From contig NZ_CP049331.1 in the NCBI RefSeq assembly GCF_011064285.1, forward strand, positions 1,550,001 through 1,614,000: 64,000 nucleotides of DNA. Direction: 5' to 3'. Source of the stretch: Vibrio ziniensis. GTDB lineage: Bacteria; Pseudomonadota; Gammaproteobacteria; Enterobacterales; Vibrionaceae. Position 1 is the stretch's first letter; each line of letters begins with the position of its first letter. Positions 35,792 to 45,443 of the stretch are shown piece by piece. The notes below the pieces were generated by a model. The model saw only the letters and a program-made list of their open reading frames with translations. It was not told the DNA's origin and made no database searches. Position numbers and translations under genes: made by a program.

Positions 35792-36907
35792 TTGAACAAA
35801 CCAAATTCAGTAGGAAAACCAGTTGTTAAACTATCTGGTATTAGTAAAAGCTTTGATGGTAAACAGATCATCGGAAATTTGCAGCTAGATGTTAACCATG
35901 GTGAATTCCTAACAATTCTTGGCCCATCAGGGTGTGGTAAAACTACCGTTTTAAGAATGATTGCAGGTTTTGAAACTGCAGATAGCGGTCAGATTCTACT
36001 GGATAGTCAAGACGTTACTCAAGTTCCTGCTGAACAGCGACACGTCAACACCGTATTCCAAAGTTATGCATTGTTCCCTCACATGACGGTTTTTGAAAAC
36101 GTAGCGTTTGGTCTACGTATGCAAAAAGTGCCTGCGAATGATATTGAACCCCGTGTAATGGAAGCATTACGCATGGTTCGCTTAGAAGAGATGGCACAAC
36201 GTAAGCCTCATCAACTTTCTGGTGGTCAACAACAACGTATCGCTATTGCACGTGCAGTTGTTAACAAACCAAAAGTGCTTCTGTTAGATGAATCTTTATC
36301 TGCACTTGATTACAAACTGCGTAAGCAAATGCAAATCGAGCTTAAACAGCTACAACGCCAACTGGGCATCACTTTCATCTTCGTAACACACGATCAAGAA
36401 GAAGCTCTATCAATGTCCGACCGCATTATTGTTATGCGCAACGGTAACATTGAACAAGACGGTTCACCTCGTGAAATCTACGAAGATCCTAAAAACTTAT
36501 TCGTTGCTCGTTTCATCGGTGAAATCAACGTCTTCTCTGCTAAAACTATTAAGCGTCTTGATGAGAAGCGCATCTTAGTTGAAACCGAGGGCGTTGAGTC
36601 TGTGGTTTATTATGACAAACCAGTAAACGAAGGCGACAAACTCCAAGTTCTTCTTCGTCCAGAAGATTTACGTATTGAAGAGATCAAAGAGTCAGAGACC
36701 ATTGGTATTGTTGGTCACGTGACAGATCGCACCTACAAAGGCATGACTTTAGAATCTGTTGTTCAATTAGATTCAGGCATGAGTGTAACCGTTAGTGAAT
36801 TTTTTAACGAAGACGATCCTGACGTTGACCACTCTATCGGCCAAAAAGTTACTATCACTTGGGTAGAAAGCTGGGAGGTAGTCCTCAATGATGAGCAAGA
36901 AGCTTAA
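35792..36907 (+). CDS. potA: Spermidine/putrescine ABC transporter ATPase
   Basis: A 371-aa protein starting at TTG ([16 protein letters not shown]), with GGTGGAG upstream. Walker A is GPSGCGKTT, signature [14 protein letters not shown] and Walker [13 protein letters not shown], where Ser-Leu replaces the commoner Pro-Leu. A C-terminal TOBE domain follows. It powers uptake through PotB-PotC. It overlaps potB by 20 bases. Confidence 0.95.
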   Translation: MNKPNSVGKPVVKLSGISKSFDGKQIIGNLQLDVNHGEFLTILGPSGCGKTTVLRMIAGFETADSGQILLDSQDVTQVPAEQRHVNTVFQSYALFPHMTVFENVAFGLRMQKVPANDIEPRVMEALRMVRLEEMAQRKPHQLSGGQQQRIAIARAVVNKPKVLLLDESLSALDYKLRKQMQIELKQLQRQLGITFIFVTHDQEEALSMSDRIIVMRNGNIEQDGSPREIYEDPKNLFVARFIGEINVFSAKTIKRLDEKRILVETEGVESVVYYDKPVNEGDKLQVLLRPEDLRIEEIKESETIGIVGHVTDRTYKGMTLESVVQLDSGMSVTVSEFFNEDDPDVDHSIGQKVTITWVESWEVVLNDEQEA

Positions 36908-37748
36908 TCTTCAAACATCGATCATCAGTTTAATTGTTGGCTGGTTAGTTCTTTTTGTTCTAATCCCTAACGTGATGATTATCGGTACGAGTTTTTTGAC
37001 TCGTGACGAAGCGAATCTGATTGAGCTGACGTTTACTTTTGATAACTACTTAAGATTATTAGACCCGCTATATGCGAGAGTAATGCTTCATTCGTTCTAT
37101 ATGGCGATTGTTGCGACAATTCTGTGTTTAATTATCGGTTATCCGTTTGCATACATCGTTGCTAAGATGCCAGAGAAGTGGCGTCCAATCATGTTGTTTC
37201 TAGTTATTGTTCCGTTTTGGACAAACTCATTAATTCGTACTTATGGTTTAAAAATTGTGCTTGGTACTCAAGGTATTTTGAACAAAGCATTGTTGGGTAT
37301 CGGCCTTATCACTGAACCTTTGCGCCTTATGTACACAGAAACGGCCGTAATGATTGGCTTAGTATACATTTTATTGCCTTTCATGATTCTACCGCTTTAT
37401 TCAGCTATAGAAAAATTGGATGGAACGTACATTGAAGCTGCTCGCGATCTTGGTGCAAACAAAATCCAAACGTTAACCAAGGTAATCCTTCCTCTGACGA
37501 TGCCTGGCATTATTGGTGGCTGTTTGTTAGTTCTACTTCCTGCTCTAGGTATGTTCTATATTTCTGACTTACTAGGTGGCGCGAAAAACTTGCTGATCGG
37601 TAACGTTATTAAGAGCCAGGTCCTGAATGCTCGTGACTGGCCGTTTGGTGCAGCTACAAGTATTGCATTGACGATTGCAATGGCAATTATGCTTTACGCA
37701 TATTACCGTGCTGGGAAATTGTTGAATAAGAAAGTGGAGCTAGACTAA
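36888..37748 (+). CDS. potB: Spermidine/putrescine ABC transporter permease
   Basis: A 286-aa membrane protein with six helices and the EAA loop [33 protein letters not shown] lies nine bases before the first ATG; a second ATG follows directly. Its stop abuts potC (TAATG). Confidence 0.95.
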   Translation: MMSKKLNLQTSIISLIVGWLVLFVLIPNVMIIGTSFLTRDEANLIELTFTFDNYLRLLDPLYARVMLHSFYMAIVATILCLIIGYPFAYIVAKMPEKWRPIMLFLVIVPFWTNSLIRTYGLKIVLGTQGILNKALLGIGLITEPLRLMYTETAVMIGLVYILLPFMILPLYSAIEKLDGTYIEAARDLGANKIQTLTKVILPLTMPGIIGGCLLVLLPALGMFYISDLLGGAKNLLIGNVIKSQVLNARDWPFGAATSIALTIAMAIMLYAYYRAGKLLNKKVELD

Positions 37749-38518
37749 TGGGGAGAGTTGTTAGATTTAGCTTTATGAGTGCAGTGTACCTATTTTTGTA
37801 CCTACCTATCATTGTGCTGATTGCAAACTCATTTAATTCCAATAAATTCGGTATTAAATGGGGTGGTTTTACTACTAAGTGGTACCACGCTTTGATGAAC
37901 AATGACAGCTTAATGCAAGCTGCATGGCATTCAATCAGTGTTGCTGTTTTCTCTGCGACAGCTGCCACTATCATTGGTAGTTTGACTGCTGTTGCCCTAT
38001 TCCGTTACCAGTTCCGTGGTAAGAATATGGTTAACAGTATGCTGTTTGTTGTAATGATGTCACCAGACATTGTTATGGCAATTTCTCTACTTGCACTATT
38101 CTTAGTGTTAGGTGCGAAATTGGGCTTTTTGACACTGCTGATCGCTCATATTACATTCTGCTTGCCATTTGTCGTTGTAACTGTATTCAGTCGACTTAAT
38201 GGTTTTGATGTGAAAATGCTAGAAGCAGCAAAAGATTTAGGTGCAAGCGAATGGGTAATTTTGAAAAGAATCATTTTGCCTTTAGCAAAACCAGCTGTTG
38301 CAGCCGGTTGGCTACTCAGTTTTACCCTATCTCTTGATGACGTCATCATTAGTTCGTTTGTAACTGGCCCAACATACGAGATTTTACCTTTGAAGATTTA
38401 CTCAATGGTTAAAGTTGGTATTTCACCTGAAGTGAATGCACTAGCAACAGTGATGTTGGTAGTGTCGCTGGCACTTGTTGTCACTTCACAGCTAGTGGCA
38501 AAAGAGAAAATGAAATAA
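37748..38518 (+). CDS. potC: Spermidine/putrescine ABC transporter permease
   Basis: A 256-aa membrane protein with the EAA loop MLEAAKDLGASEWVILKRIILPLAKPAV and the PotC-typical FNSNKFGIKWGGFTTKWY segment. It pairs with PotB. Coupled by TAATG to potB. Confidence 0.95.
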   Translation: MGRVVRFSFMSAVYLFLYLPIIVLIANSFNSNKFGIKWGGFTTKWYHALMNNDSLMQAAWHSISVAVFSATAATIIGSLTAVALFRYQFRGKNMVNSMLFVVMMSPDIVMAISLLALFLVLGAKLGFLTLLIAHITFCLPFVVVTVFSRLNGFDVKMLEAAKDLGASEWVILKRIILPLAKPAVAAGWLLSFTLSLDDVIISSFVTGPTYEILPLKIYSMVKVGISPEVNALATVMLVVSLALVVTSQLVAKEKMK

Positions 38519-38624
38519 TTTTCAGTTAATTGACTAACTGAGATTCGAACCGGAATAACCTATGTTATTCCGTTATCCTTTTAAAATGCCCTTGAGGGCA
38601 ACGTTTGGTTTGGAGCTAACGTCA

Positions 38625-39644
38625 ATGAAAAAATGGGCTACTTTATTAGCTGGGATTTCACTGTTATCTGCGCAAGCAGTAGCAGAGGATAAAGAACTGG
38701 TATTCATGAACTGGGGACCATACATCAACAGTGGTATCCTAGAGCAGTTTACTGCGGAAACCGGTATCAAAGTAATCTATTCAACTTACGAGTCGAATGA
38801 AACTTTATACGCGAAGCTGAAGACTCACAACGTAGGCTACGACCTTGTTGTACCTTCTACTTACTTCGTGTCTAAAATGCGCGACGAGGGTATGATTCAG
38901 AAGATTGATAAGTCAAAACTTACTAACTTCAAGAATTTGGATACTAACTATCTAAATAAGCCTTTCGATCCAAATAACGACTACTCTATCCCACACGTTG
39001 TTGCTATCACCGGTCTTGCGGTGAATACAGACATGTATGATCCAAACGACTTCCAAAGCTGGGGTGATCTATGGAAGCCTGAGCTTAAAGGTCAATTGAT
39101 GCTAATGGATGATACTCGTGAAGTATTCCACATTGCACTTCGTAAACTAGGTTACTCAGGTAATACTACTGACGAAAAACAAATTGATGAAGCATACGCT
39201 GAACTACAAAAATTAATGCCAAACGTATTAGTATTTAACTCAGACAACCCTGCTGACCCTTACCTAGCTGGTGAAGTTGGTCTAGGTATGCTTTGGAATG
39301 GTTCAGCTGCCGCTGCACAAAAAGAAGGTCTACCTCTTAAACTTGTATTCCCTAAAGAAGGTGGTATCGGTTGGGTTGACAACTTTGCTATTGCATCAGG
39401 TGCAAAAAACATAGATGCTGCGCACAAAATGATCGACTTCCTACTACGTCCAGAAATCGCAGAGCAAATTTCTAACGATACTGGTTACCTAACTGCTGTT
39501 GCTCAATCTAACGAGAAATTCAAAGATGTAGCTCCACTATTCCCTTCTCAAGAAGATCTTGACCGTGTGGAATGGCAAGCAGCTGTAGGCGACAAGACTG
39601 TGAAGTACGAAGACTACTTCATGAAGCTTAAAGCGGGTCAATAA
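38625..39644 (+). CDS. potD: Polyamine-binding periplasmic protein, operon copy (PotD1)
   Basis: A 339-aa protein from MKKWATLLAGISLL, with signal peptide ending QAVA. It shares the PotD core (TGIKVIYSTYESNE; YDLVVPSTYFVSKMRDEGMIQKIDKSKL). Relative to E. coli PotD several pocket-side segments differ: MNWGPYIN for YNWTEYVP, SIPHVVAIT for SIPYIWGAT, LVFPKEGG for VVWPKEGG. The ligand preference may therefore differ from spermidine. A longer upstream frame was rejected because it lacks the signal peptide start. Confidence 0.93.
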   Translation: MKKWATLLAGISLLSAQAVAEDKELVFMNWGPYINSGILEQFTAETGIKVIYSTYESNETLYAKLKTHNVGYDLVVPSTYFVSKMRDEGMIQKIDKSKLTNFKNLDTNYLNKPFDPNNDYSIPHVVAITGLAVNTDMYDPNDFQSWGDLWKPELKGQLMLMDDTREVFHIALRKLGYSGNTTDEKQIDEAYAELQKLMPNVLVFNSDNPADPYLAGEVGLGMLWNGSAAAAQKEGLPLKLVFPKEGGIGWVDNFAIASGAKNIDAAHKMIDFLLRPEIAEQISNDTGYLTAVAQSNEKFKDVAPLFPSQEDLDRVEWQAAVGDKTVKYEDYFMKLKAGQ

Positions 39645-39663
39645 CCCAGCAAAAAGAATTAAA

Positions 39664-39690
39664 TAGGCAGCTTTGGCTGCCTATTTTGTT
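39664..39690 (+). terminator. Terminator after potABCD
   Basis: AATAGGCAGC and GCTGCCTATT pair around TTTG and run into TTGTTT. Confidence 0.88.
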
Positions 39691-39766
39691 TGTAGCTGTT
39701 ATACTGTTTTTCCTTTTTGATAACGCGTTTGCCTAGGTAGGCTCTTGCACAAAACATGGAAAAGTA

Positions 39767-40804
39767 ATGAAAAGTAAACTGTATGTTGGTGCTCTTTGTG
39801 CCGCGACTCTATTCACTACCAATGCAATGGCTAATGACCAAGAACTCTATTTCTATAACTGGTCAGAATATATACCAAGCGAAATTCTAGAAGACTTTAC
39901 CAAGGAAACAGGTATAAAAGTCATCTACTCTACATACGAATCAAATGAGAGTATGTATGCCAAACTAAAGACTCAAGGTTCAGGTTATGACTTAGTGGTC
40001 CCTTCAACTTATTTTGTTTCTAAAATGCGTAAAGAAGGAATGCTACAAAAGATCGACAAGTCTAAACTGACTCATTTTGCTGATTTGGATCCTAACTACT
40101 TAGATAAACCTTTTGACCCAAACAACAACTACTCTATTCCTTACATCTGGGGCGCAACTGGTATCGGTATTAACACTGATATGTTGGATAAATCCAATAT
40201 CCACAATTGGGGTGACTTGTGGGATGCTAAATGGGCTGGTCAACTCATGATGATGGACGACTCACGTGAAGTCTTCCATATTGCTCTGGTTAAACTGGGT
40301 TATTCACCAAATACTACCGATGCAAAAGAGATAGAAGCCGCATACGAAGAACTGAAAAAGCTAATGCCAAATGTATTGGTATTTAATTCAGATTTTCCCG
40401 CCAACCCTTATCTAGCTGGTGAAGTCTCACTAGGCATGCTATGGAATGGCTCTGCATACATGGCTCGTGAAGAAGGTGCAAAAATCGATATTATTTGGCC
40501 AGAGAAAGGCACTATCTTCTGGATGGACAGCTTAGCAATTCCTTCTGGTGCTAAGAATATTGAAGCTGCTCATAAGATGATTGATTTCCTTCTTCGCCCA
40601 GATAATGCAGCAAAAATTGCTGTTGAAATTGGTTATCCAACACCCGTTAAATCAGCATACAAGCTACTTCCTGAAGAGTTTGTAAATGACCAAAGCGTAT
40701 TCCCGCCGCAAGCGATTATGGATAGTGGTGTGTGGCAAGATGAAGTTGGCGACGCAAGCGTACTATACGAAGAATACTTCCAAAAACTTAAAGTCGATAA
40801 GTAA
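39767..40804 (+). CDS. potD: Polyamine-binding periplasmic protein, second copy (PotD2)
   Basis: A 345-aa PotD paralogue with signal peptide MKSKLYVGALCAATLFTTNAMA. It keeps the E. coli-like ligand segments YNWSEYIP, YSIPYIWGATGIGIN and TIFWMDSLAIP that the operon copy has lost. It has its own transcription unit, since a terminator separates it from potABCD. It likely shares the PotABC membrane complex. Confidence 0.93.
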   Translation: MKSKLYVGALCAATLFTTNAMANDQELYFYNWSEYIPSEILEDFTKETGIKVIYSTYESNESMYAKLKTQGSGYDLVVPSTYFVSKMRKEGMLQKIDKSKLTHFADLDPNYLDKPFDPNNNYSIPYIWGATGIGINTDMLDKSNIHNWGDLWDAKWAGQLMMMDDSREVFHIALVKLGYSPNTTDAKEIEAAYEELKKLMPNVLVFNSDFPANPYLAGEVSLGMLWNGSAYMAREEGAKIDIIWPEKGTIFWMDSLAIPSGAKNIEAAHKMIDFLLRPDNAAKIAVEIGYPTPVKSAYKLLPEEFVNDQSVFPPQAIMDSGVWQDEVGDASVLYEEYFQKLKVDK

Positions 40805-40823
40805 TCGAACAAAGTTAGTGGAT

Positions 40824-40853
40824 AAAAAAGCGGCATTTAGCCGCTTTTTTTTT
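40824..40853. terminator. Bidirectional terminator between potD2 and cobB
   Basis: AAAAAAGCGGC and GCCGCTTTTTT around ATTTA serve both convergent genes. Confidence 0.9.
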
Positions 40854-41595
40854 AATGGTTGCTGACTTTGCAATCAGGACGTTGAAGTTCCAATATCTCT
40901 TCTACAAGACGAGGTACTTCAATACTCGCTTTACCATAACGCTTTTCAGCGAATTCACTTTCAACCGCACTTGGCTCTAGGTTAATTTCTATCGTATGTG
41001 CGCCATGCATTTTCGCATCATGTACAAATCCAGCGGCTGGGTAAACAACGCCGGATGTGCCGATAGAAACAAATAGGTCGGCTTCTTCCAATGCTGAATA
41101 GATGTCTCCCATTCTCAGCGGCATTTCACCAAACCAAACGATATGTGGGCGCATCTGTGCTGGGATTTGGCAGCAATGACAAAGATCGCCAGTTAGTAGA
41201 TCGCCTTTCTGCTCTATAGTCTGATTAGAGGTACTACAACGAGCTTTAAGCAGCTCGCCATGCATATGAATGATGTTCTTGCTTCCACCGCGTTCGTGCA
41301 GATTATCGATATTTTGAGTGATGATAGTCACTTTCCCATCAAGCTCTTGTTCAAGCTGACCAAGAGCGATATGAGCTGGATTCGGTTTAATCACATCTGA
41401 CTGCAATTTGCGTCTGCGTTGATTGTAAAAATCTTGAACTAAGTCCGGATCTTTAGCAAAACCTTCTGGGGTAGCCACATCTTCAATTCGGTGATTTTCC
41501 CAAAGTCCATCTTGAGCACGAAAAGTCTGAATGCCCGATTCCGCAGAGATTCCAGCACCGGTTAGCACAACAACATTGCGATACGGAAATTTCAT
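40852..41595 (-). CDS. cobB: NAD-dependent protein deacylase CobB (sirtuin)
   Basis: A 247-aa sirtuin. NAD-binding [20 protein letters not shown], catalytic [12 protein letters not shown]...IHMHGE, zinc Cys in LKARCSTSN and [13 protein letters not shown] holds the Tyr/Arg pair linked to desuccinylase activity in CobB-type sirtuins. It removes acyl groups from lysines, including acetyl-CoA synthetase. Confidence 0.94.
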   Translation of the reverse strand: MKFPYRNVVVLTGAGISAESGIQTFRAQDGLWENHRIEDVATPEGFAKDPDLVQDFYNQRRRKLQSDVIKPNPAHIALGQLEQELDGKVTIITQNIDNLHERGGSKNIIHMHGELLKARCSTSNQTIEQKGDLLTGDLCHCCQIPAQMRPHIVWFGEMPLRMGDIYSALEEADLFVSIGTSGVVYPAAGFVHDAKMHGAHTIEINLEPSAVESEFAEKRYGKASIEVPRLVEEILELQRPDCKVSNH

Positions 41596-41720
41596 ACTAC
41601 ATCCTTATTCTGATTGGCTTTTTGGTAGATTAGCACTGAAGCCAAACCAACTGTAGTTTTCACCGTTAGACCATAGTCTTAATTTTAGTACTAATTGTGT
41701 ATTCTGTGATTCAGAAAAGC

Positions 41721-41747
41721 CAAGAGCAGGCATATGGCCTGCTCTTG
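41721..41747 (-). terminator. Terminator of amt
   Basis: CAAGAGCAGG and CCTGCTCTTG form a 10-bp stem downstream of the minus-strand amt gene, followed by GCTTTTC. Confidence 0.75.
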
Positions 41748-41782
41748 TAACTTTGTTTCAATGAGTTTAACAACGCCAGTTA

Positions 41783-43003
41783 TTACTCTTCGCTAACCGA
41801 CGAAATCTTATGAATTGCTAAGTCAGCACCAATAAATTCATCTTCCTCAGATAAACGTAGCCCAGTCAGCATATTAAGTGAACCATACACAACAAAAGCA
41901 CCAACTAACGCAACGATGATACCCATAACCGTACCAATTAACTGCACGGTGAAACTCACGCTACCTAAACCACCAAGCGCAGTTTGGCCAAATATCCCGG
42001 CAGCAATACCACCCCATGCACCGCAAACACCATGCAATGGCCATACACCGAGTACGTCATCAATCTTAGTTTTGTTCTGAAGTTGCGTGAATAGCCAAAC
42101 AAACAAAGCGCCAGCAACGATACCCGTCACTAAAGCACCTAGTGGATGCATTAAATCTGAGCCAGCACAAACCGCAACGAGTCCAGCTAAAGGTCCATTG
42201 TGAATGAAACCAGGGTCGTTCTTACCTACCACAAGTGCAGCCAAGATACCGCCAACCATAGCCATAAGAGAGTTCATTGCAACAAGGCCGCTAATTCCTG
42301 CGAGTGCTTGAGCTGACATCACGTTAAAGCCAAACCAGCCTACACAAAGTATCCATGCACCTAACGCTAAAAACGGAATATTTGATGGAGCAAAGTTGGT
42401 ATGTTTGCCCGCTCGGATACGGCCTTTACGCATACCGAGGAAGTACACCGCAACCAGAGCAATCCAACCACCGACACTATGTACTACTACAGAACCGGCA
42501 AAGTCATGAAAGCCCGCGCCAAAACGGTTTTGCAATGCTTCCTGAATACCGTAATTGCCGTTCCAAACGATACCTTCAAAGAAAGGATAGATAAGACCTA
42601 CAGTGAAAAATGTGGCGATAAGCACAGGGTAAAAACGTGCTCTTTCTGCAATACCACCGGATACAATCGCTGGAATAGCAGCGGCAAAAGTAAGCAGGAA
42701 AAAGAATTTAACCAGTTCATAGCCATTGCCTTGGGCTAGGGTCTCTGCATCAGCAAAAAAGTTAGCGCCATAAGCTATCCAATATCCTATAAAGAAATAT
42801 GCGATAGTTGATACACCAAAGTCCGCTAGTATCTTAACTAATGCGTTTACTTGGTTTTTCTTACGAACTGTCCCTACTTCCAAAAATGCGAACCCTGAAT
42901 GCATTAAAAACACCATGATGGCGCCAAGCAGCAAAAATAAAGTATCTGAACTTTGGGTCAGGACTTGTACAGCCCCATAAACCTGACTTTCAGTTTGAGT
43001 CAT
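41783..43003 (-). CDS. amt: Ammonium transporter
   Basis: A 406-aa Amt family channel with eleven helices. Signature segments are FLEVGTVRKKNQVNALVKI, DFAGSVVVHSVGGWIALVA (with the pore-associated DFAGSxVVH) and GVWPLHGVCGAWGGIAAGI (second pore His). No glnK lies beside it, unlike the usual glnK-amt pair. The leader contains an NtrC-like palindrome. Confidence 0.94.
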   Translation of the reverse strand: MTQTESQVYGAVQVLTQSSDTLFLLLGAIMVFLMHSGFAFLEVGTVRKKNQVNALVKILADFGVSTIAYFFIGYWIAYGANFFADAETLAQGNGYELVKFFFLLTFAAAIPAIVSGGIAERARFYPVLIATFFTVGLIYPFFEGIVWNGNYGIQEALQNRFGAGFHDFAGSVVVHSVGGWIALVAVYFLGMRKGRIRAGKHTNFAPSNIPFLALGAWILCVGWFGFNVMSAQALAGISGLVAMNSLMAMVGGILAALVVGKNDPGFIHNGPLAGLVAVCAGSDLMHPLGALVTGIVAGALFVWLFTQLQNKTKIDDVLGVWPLHGVCGAWGGIAAGIFGQTALGGLGSVSFTVQLIGTVMGIIVALVGAFVVYGSLNMLTGLRLSEEDEFIGADLAIHKISSVSEE

Positions 43004-43313
43004 TCTCGTTACACTCCATGCAGAATAAAAATCGCACCAACTGGGTGCTAAAGGTTTTGCAATTCACAATATTGGTGAATTTATTATGTTTGTGCCCTGC
43101 ATGAGCAAATTACATTCCATCACTATGGGGAAATAAAGATTTTTTAATAAATATCTGATTTATAGCTAATTAAAATTAAATCAGAGTATAAGAGATGCTA
43201 GATAAGAGGGCTTTTACGTTTCCATGAAGCACCACATTAGTTCATTTGAACTAATGTGGTGCGCACAATTATTGTACAAATATTATCCTGTATGAGTGTA
43301 GGAGGATATATTT
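43004..43313. other. amt upstream region
   Basis: A 310-base gene-free stretch between amt and the end of the formate dehydrogenase operon. GCACC-AACTG-GGTGC at 43034-43048 matches the NtrC half-site spacing but is only about 31 bases before the amt start, so it may instead be a leader hairpin. No convincing sigma-54 -24/-12 element was found here. TAGTTCATTTGAACTAATG near 43230 is a small palindrome at the far end. Confidence 0.4.
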
Positions 43314-43751
43314 TTACAAGTTTGGTCCCTTTGATGGTGCATGTGGAATGTTGTTTTTTAGCTGCTGCATTCCTTTGTACATCCTTACGAACCATATAGT
43401 AATAGCGAAAAGAGCTATCAATGCACCAACATAAGGGATTGCGCCTCCGACGGTTGTTAACCACGAATGGGCATACCAGTAACGGTTAACTCCCATAATC
43501 AGCCCATTTGTAGTCGCAACACTGATAATGAGCACAACGAAGAAAGTTAAAAATAGGAAAAAGGTACGAATCAAACCGTAATAGTGTGAATTCGCCACTT
43601 CACCATCTTCGTTCTTGTCTAAGCGGTATCCAGCGTAAATGATTCCAATCACACCGGAGATTAGACAAGTAAACGGCGTAAGTATATTAGCGATGTATAC
43701 AAACCAAACGGATTTGTTGTCTGCGGCATTTTTCGAATTAGCGCTTGTCAT
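43314..43751 (-). CDS. DUF4870-like membrane protein at the end of the fdh operon
   Basis: A 145-aa protein with three or four membrane helices (SVWFVYIANILTPFTCLISGVIGIIYAGY; TFFLFLTFFVVLIISVA; IPYVGALIALFAITIWFVRMY). The order and the YAGYRLDK and RMYKGMQQL segments resemble DUF4870/Tic20-like proteins. It overlaps the cytochrome b subunit by 14 bases, so it belongs to the operon. Role unknown. Confidence 0.65.
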   Translation of the reverse strand: MTSANSKNAADNKSVWFVYIANILTPFTCLISGVIGIIYAGYRLDKNEDGEVANSHYYGLIRTFFLFLTFFVVLIISVATTNGLIMGVNRYWYAHSWLTTVGGAIPYVGALIALFAITIWFVRMYKGMQQLKNNIPHAPSKGPNL

Positions 43752-44817
43752 GCATTGGCTCCCCTATCGGTAAAGATTGAGAATTGCTTATCGTGGCATC
43801 AGCTTCTTCGATCTCGCCTTTTGCTTTCACTTCTTCATACCATAAGTCGTGATGCTCTTTGGCCCATGTTTCATCCACTTTACCAGTCACCATACCTTCT
43901 AAAGCGCCTTCCATACCAAACAAACCAATGTAAATATGGAAAACAAAACCACAGATCAAAATAAGTGCTGAGAACATGTGTACAAGATTCGACATTTCCA
44001 TATCTCGGCGTGTTTGACCGAAGATCGGAAAATCTAGGAACAATCCGCTAACAGCTGCAAAAGCTCCAAATACAATAAGCAGCCAATAAACGGCTTTTTC
44101 ACCTGCATTGGAAAAGCCAGCAGACGGATGAGTACCTTTGTGTTTGCCAACCATTCCGCCTAACTTCAAAGCCCATTGAATATCCACTTTAGTGAACAGA
44201 GATTTTCTCCACCACTTGAGCAGAATAAACACCAACAAGACAAAGAACAGAGGGCCAACGTAGTTGTGATACTGCTTCGCAGCGAAAACTATATAACCCC
44301 ACAGCTCTGTTGGTATGTATGGTTTTAAGAAATGCTTACCGTAAACCAACATCAAGCCACTGAACGCTAGAGTAAGAAATGTGAAAGCCATTGACCAGTG
44401 TAATGCCCTGTCTAATCGAGACCAACGGTTGAGCTTTCTCCCTGTTCTAGGTTTGCTTAACATAATGGGGCCAACAATCACATAAGCTAGCACAACTAAG
44501 GCAATACTGCCGAATATGGCAATTGCACCCGCTGGAGACATCCATTTTTCTTTCAAAATGAACCATGTTTCGCCCGGCTTACTGATCAGTACTCCATGTT
44601 CTGGCGATTGAGAAGTCGTATCTCCAGATACACCTTGACGAACTTGTCGCCAGTAATCAGCACCAGCGAGTTGGCTCATCTCACTTTGCGCAACATCAGC
44701 CTTGCCATTTACTGCTTTGCTACTGTCCTCTGCGAAAGCAGGAGGAAATGCTAAGCACAGCAGTGCTGCCAATAAAGGCAGCACCCGACTAGCAGCGCGA
44801 ACAATTAGATTTCGCAT
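43738..44817 (-). CDS. Formate dehydrogenase gamma subunit (cytochrome b556)
   Basis: A 359-aa protein with signal peptide ending PPAFA, an extra helix near residue 105, then the FdnI-type four-helix diheme domain: SRLDRALHWSMAFTFLTLAFSG with heme His, KQYHNYVGPLFFVLLVFILLKWW, and a final NLVHMFSALILICGFVFHIYIGLFG. It anchors the enzyme and passes electrons to quinone. Confidence 0.92.
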   Translation of the reverse strand: MRNLIVRAASRVLPLLAALLCLAFPPAFAEDSSKAVNGKADVAQSEMSQLAGADYWRQVRQGVSGDTTSQSPEHGVLISKPGETWFILKEKWMSPAGAIAIFGSIALVVLAYVIVGPIMLSKPRTGRKLNRWSRLDRALHWSMAFTFLTLAFSGLMLVYGKHFLKPYIPTELWGYIVFAAKQYHNYVGPLFFVLLVFILLKWWRKSLFTKVDIQWALKLGGMVGKHKGTHPSAGFSNAGEKAVYWLLIVFGAFAAVSGLFLDFPIFGQTRRDMEMSNLVHMFSALILICGFVFHIYIGLFGMEGALEGMVTGKVDETWAKEHHDLWYEEVKAKGEIEEADATISNSQSLPIGEPMHDKR

Positions 44818-44823
44818 AAACTA

Positions 44824-45432
44824 CTAGCTCCTCGTTGCGTCATAAGAAAGATCTTCACCGTTTGTCCAACCAGCTCCTTTCGCGCCACGCTCAACAACAC
44901 GTTGACGGAAGATGTCTGAAACTGTTTCTGCATCGCCCGCCATAAGCGCTTTGGTAGAACACAAAGAAGCACACATTGGTAGTTTGCCTTCCGCAATACG
45001 GTTAGCACCGTATTTTTTACGCTCTTCTTCAGAGCCTGCTTCGGTTTCCGGACCACCTGCACAGAATGTACATTTGTCCATTTTTCCACGTTCACCAAAT
45101 GCAGTTTGCTTAGGAAATTGCGGAGCACCAAACGGACAAGCAAATAAGCAATAACCACAACCGATACAAAGATCTTTATTGTGTAATACTATGCCGTCTT
45201 CAGTGTGTACGAAGCAGTCTGCTGGGCAAACAGCCATACAAGGTGCATCTGTACAGTGCATACAAGCAACAGAAATCGAGTTTTCGCCCGGCTCACCGTC
45301 ATTCAATGTAACGACGCGGCGGCGCTGAATACCCCATTCTAATGCGTCGTCGTTTTCGTTTTTACATGCGGTCACACAACCATTGCATTCGATGCAGCGC
45401 TTGGTGTCACAAAGGAATTTCATTCTAGCCAT
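44824..45432 (-). CDS. Formate dehydrogenase iron-sulfur beta subunit
   Basis: A 202-aa protein with four 4Fe-4S motifs: CIECNGCVTACKNEN, CMHCTDAPCMAVCPADC, CIGCGYCLFACPFGAPQFP and CTFCAGG...CASLC. This is the FdhB (fdh3B) pattern, carrying electrons from the catalytic to the gamma subunit. It starts 11 bases after the alpha gene. Confidence 0.95.
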   Translation of the reverse strand: MARMKFLCDTKRCIECNGCVTACKNENDDALEWGIQRRRVVTLNDGEPGENSISVACMHCTDAPCMAVCPADCFVHTEDGIVLHNKDLCIGCGYCLFACPFGAPQFPKQTAFGERGKMDKCTFCAGGPETEAGSEEERKKYGANRIAEGKLPMCASLCSTKALMAGDAETVSDIFRQRVVERGAKGAGWTNGEDLSYDATRS

Positions 45433-45443
45433 CGTGGTGCTCC

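Noticed and set aside
42355..42739. Plus-strand frames of 79 and 112 codons opposite amt
   Set aside because: Antisense shadows of the conserved transporter gene.
43034..43080. Sigma-54 promoter of amt
   Set aside because: A TTGC-type -12 word exists on the minus strand, but no GG lies at the required spacing.
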